Origin: Clostridia bacterium
GTDB lineage: Bacteria; Bacillota; Clostridia; Oscillospirales; CAG-272
Direction: 5' to 3'
DNA length: 8,090 bases
Assembly (NCBI GenBank): GCA_017559555.1
Contig: JAFYRH010000126.1
Span: 1 to 8,090, forward strand
In this document: positions 7,350 to 8,090 of the stretch, piece by piece
Numbering within the stretch: the stretch's first letter is position 1
Layout of the letters: each line of letters opens with the position of its first letter
Program-made: the position numbers and the translations under genes
The notes under the pieces: model-generated
Seen by the model: only the letters and a program-made list of their open reading frames with translations
Told to the model about the DNA's origin: nothing
The model's database searches: none

Positions 7350-7592
7350 TTATACCTTTGCCAAAACTTCGTTTGCGAAGAACTCGCCAACGGTTTCGGG
7401 CGTTACAGAGTGGAAGGTGTCGTTCACGGTTACGCATACGCCAAGCTGGCATTTGCCCATGCAAAAGGTGCCACCAAGCTCTACTTTATCGGTAAGATTG
7501 TTTTCGGCAATCAAATATTGAAGCTGCTCTACTACTTGGCGAGAGCCCTTAATGTGGCAGGAGCTACCGATGCAAACTGTAATTTTAAGCAT
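7350..7592 (-). CDS. NuoE-like thioredoxin-fold [2Fe-2S] ferredoxin, first copy
   Basis: An 80-residue protein that opens MLKITVCIGSSCHIKGS. Its cluster ligands C7-x4-C12 and C44-x3-C48 (FCMGKC) give the [2Fe-2S] thioredoxin-like ferredoxin signature of NuoE/HydC proteins; C53 is an extra cysteine. It is a paralogue of the next gene: by eye, roughly four in ten residues are identical, including the whole CxGSSCHxKGS block. It is probably the first gene of the hydrogen-sensing cluster, because an inverted repeat and the end of an unrelated phosphotransferase gene lie upstream. AGAGAGG (7608-7602) sits 9 nt before ATG 7592. A redox carrier role beside the sensor and group B hydrogenase is inference. 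No NuoF-like flavin subunit accompanies it in the window, so it is not clearly part of a bifurcating HydABC complex. Confidence 0.88.
   Translation of the reverse strand: MLKITVCIGSSCHIKGSRQVVEQLQYLIAENNLTDKVELGGTFCMGKCQLGVCVTVNDTFHSVTPETVGEFFANEVLAKV
7355..7359 (-). promoter_or_regulatory. Ribosome binding site that fixes the second ferredoxin start
   Basis: AAAGG on the minus strand, 9 nt before ATG 7345, lying across the last codons of the first ferredoxin gene. It supports the short form of the second ferredoxin over the in-frame ATG at 7390, and implies that ribosomes finishing the first copy can start the second. Confidence 0.6.
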
Positions 7593-7620
7593 TTTATTTT
7601 ACCTCTCTTTATGCTGTGAT

Positions 7621-7647
7621 AGGATGCGGAGAATTACTCCGCATCCT
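7621..7647 (-). terminator. Perfect 11-bp inverted repeat, candidate terminator or operator
   Basis: AGGATGCGGAG, a 5-nt spacer, then CTCCGCATCCT: a perfect inverted repeat in the gap between the phosphotransferase stop and the first ferredoxin gene. On the minus strand the stem can grow by three more pairs (GAT with ATC) past a 2-nt bulge. Position and stability fit termination of the phosphotransferase transcript. Neither strand has a clear U-run after the stem, so classical intrinsic termination is uncertain. A role as a protein-binding palindrome or an mRNA-stabilising hairpin is equally open. The repeat is seen directly; its function is inferred. Confidence 0.5.
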
Positions 7648-7660
7648 GAATCCAAATCAA
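7631..7660 (-). promoter_or_regulatory. Weak candidate promoter for the hydrogen-sensor operon
   Basis: On the minus strand TTGATT (7660-7655) and TAATTC (7636-7631) are separated by 18 nt, an acceptable spacing for a housekeeping sigma factor. The -10 match is poor (TAATTC against TATAAT), and it falls in the loop of the inverted repeat at 7621-7647. If real, the repeat would overlap the promoter and could act as an operator. This is a by-eye match in a short AT-rich gap, so a chance hit is quite possible. Confidence 0.2.
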
Positions 7661-7662
7661 AA

Positions 7663-8090
7663 TTATTGATAATCTACTACGCCGACCCAAGACATCAGAA
7701 GCTCGCGCTCGCTCTCATTGCCCTTCACCGACTGAGATGCAGCAACGATGGGCATCCACTTCTGAACGTACTGCTTTGCGGTATCGCTCTTGCGGCAGAA
7801 GGTATCAAGATACAGCTCTGCGCCCTCGCTATCACCGTTCAACCAGAACAGAAGATAGGTACGTGCTACGTCTGCAGACGCATTGCCCTGCGTTGCGTGA
7901 GACCAGTCGAGAATATAAGGCGTGCCATCCTCGGAAATGATGATGTTGGAGGGGTTGAAGTCACCGTGGCAAACCTTGTTATGCTTGGGCATACCCTCAA
8001 GACGGGTATGGAGATCGTAACGTGTGGTAGCGTCAAACTCGGTCTGCGCGATCTTTCTGCTCATTTTGTCCTTGAGCTTGTTGAGCAGCG
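7663..8090 (-). CDS. Phosphotransferase of the APH/choline-kinase fold, C-terminal part, enters from right edge
   Basis: The last 141 codons of a minus-strand gene whose 5' end is outside the window; the frame is open to the edge, so the ATG at 8064 is internal and not the start. VCHGDFNPSNIII gives the kinase-like catalytic loop HGDxxxxN with its catalytic Asp and Asn. YILDWSHATQGN follows and gives the metal-binding Asp (DFG equivalent), and then ADVARTYLLFWL. This is the C-lobe of the aminoglycoside phosphotransferase/choline kinase family, which moves a phosphate from ATP or GTP to a small molecule. The substrate is unknown. Most such proteins in anaerobic Bacillota are not resistance enzymes, so I would not call it an antibiotic resistance gene. 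It ends 70 nt before the first ferredoxin gene, with a hairpin in between, and is probably a separate transcription unit. Confidence 0.85.
   Translation of the reverse strand, partial: LLNKLKDKMSRKIAQTEFDATTRYDLHTRLEGMPKHNKVCHGDFNPSNIIISEDGTPYILDWSHATQGNASADVARTYLLFWLNGDSEGAELYLDTFCRKSDTAKQYVQKWMPIVAASQSVKGNESERELLMSWVGVVDYQ

Noticed and set aside
7346..7390. Upstream ATG (7390) for the second ferredoxin
   Set aside because: It would add 15 unrelated residues before the conserved MLFVQICVGSSC start and overlap the first copy; a good ribosome site serves ATG 7345.
2788..7592. An electron-bifurcating HydABC hydrogenase complex
   Set aside because: No NuoF/HydB-like flavin subunit is encoded, and the H-cluster motifs are those of group B and sensory group C, not the trimeric group A enzyme.
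8062..8064. ATG at 8064 as the start of a short 133-residue phosphotransferase
   Set aside because: The frame stays open to the window edge, there is no ribosome site before it, and the N-lobe of the kinase fold would be missing; it is an internal methionine.
7663..8090. Aminoglycoside resistance gene
   Set aside because: The HGDxxxxN loop only places it in the broad phosphotransferase fold; nothing in the visible part points to an aminoglycoside substrate.

Overview
The window is gene-dense, and all eight recognisable genes lie on the minus strand, so transcription runs from right to left. Base composition looks fairly balanced. The content is a PAS-type hydrogen-sensor hydrogenase, a SpoIIE-like phosphatase and a monomeric group B [FeFe] hydrogenase, with strong AGGAG-type ribosome binding sites throughout. 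This suggests a strictly anaerobic, fermentative Bacillota (Clostridia-type, for example gut or rumen) bacterium. The taxonomic placement is inference; the window carries no marker gene that would fix it.

Layout in the direction of transcription. (1) The 3' end of a phosphotransferase of the APH/choline-kinase fold enters from the right edge (7663-8090). It is followed by a perfect 11-bp inverted repeat (7621-7647) that separates it from the next genes. (2) A tightly packed cluster follows: two tandem NuoE-like thioredoxin-fold [2Fe-2S] ferredoxins (7350-7592 and 7082-7345), a sensory [FeFe] hydrogenase with a PAS domain (5397-7076), a PP2C/SpoIIE-type phosphatase (4232-5404, overlapping the sensor by 8 nt), and a group B [FeFe] hydrogenase (2788-4218). 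Gaps are 4, 5, -8 and 13 nt, so this looks like one translationally coupled operon. (3) After a 61-nt gap with a weak candidate promoter come an Old Yellow Enzyme/2,4-dienoyl-CoA-reductase-type flavoenzyme (657-2726) and, 23 nt later, the 5' two-fifths or so of an aconitase X-family dehydratase (1-633), which runs off the left edge.

How the parts may work together. The middle cluster fits a phosphatase-linked (HydDB group C3) hydrogen-sensing module. H2 or redox state would be read at the H-cluster of the sensor, passed through FeS clusters and the PAS domain to the PP2C phosphatase, and from there to an unidentified phosphoprotein. The group B hydrogenase would be the metabolic partner and the small ferredoxins the electron carriers. 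The last two genes form a possible dehydratase plus ene-reductase pair: aconitase X enzymes remove water, and FadH-like enzymes reduce C=C bonds next to a carbonyl. Such a pair could act as an electron sink beside H2 metabolism. The substrate cannot be read from the sequence, and the pairing is the least explained and most interesting part of the window.

No RNA gene, mobile element, CRISPR array or gap over 300 bases is present. The largest non-coding stretch is 70 nt.
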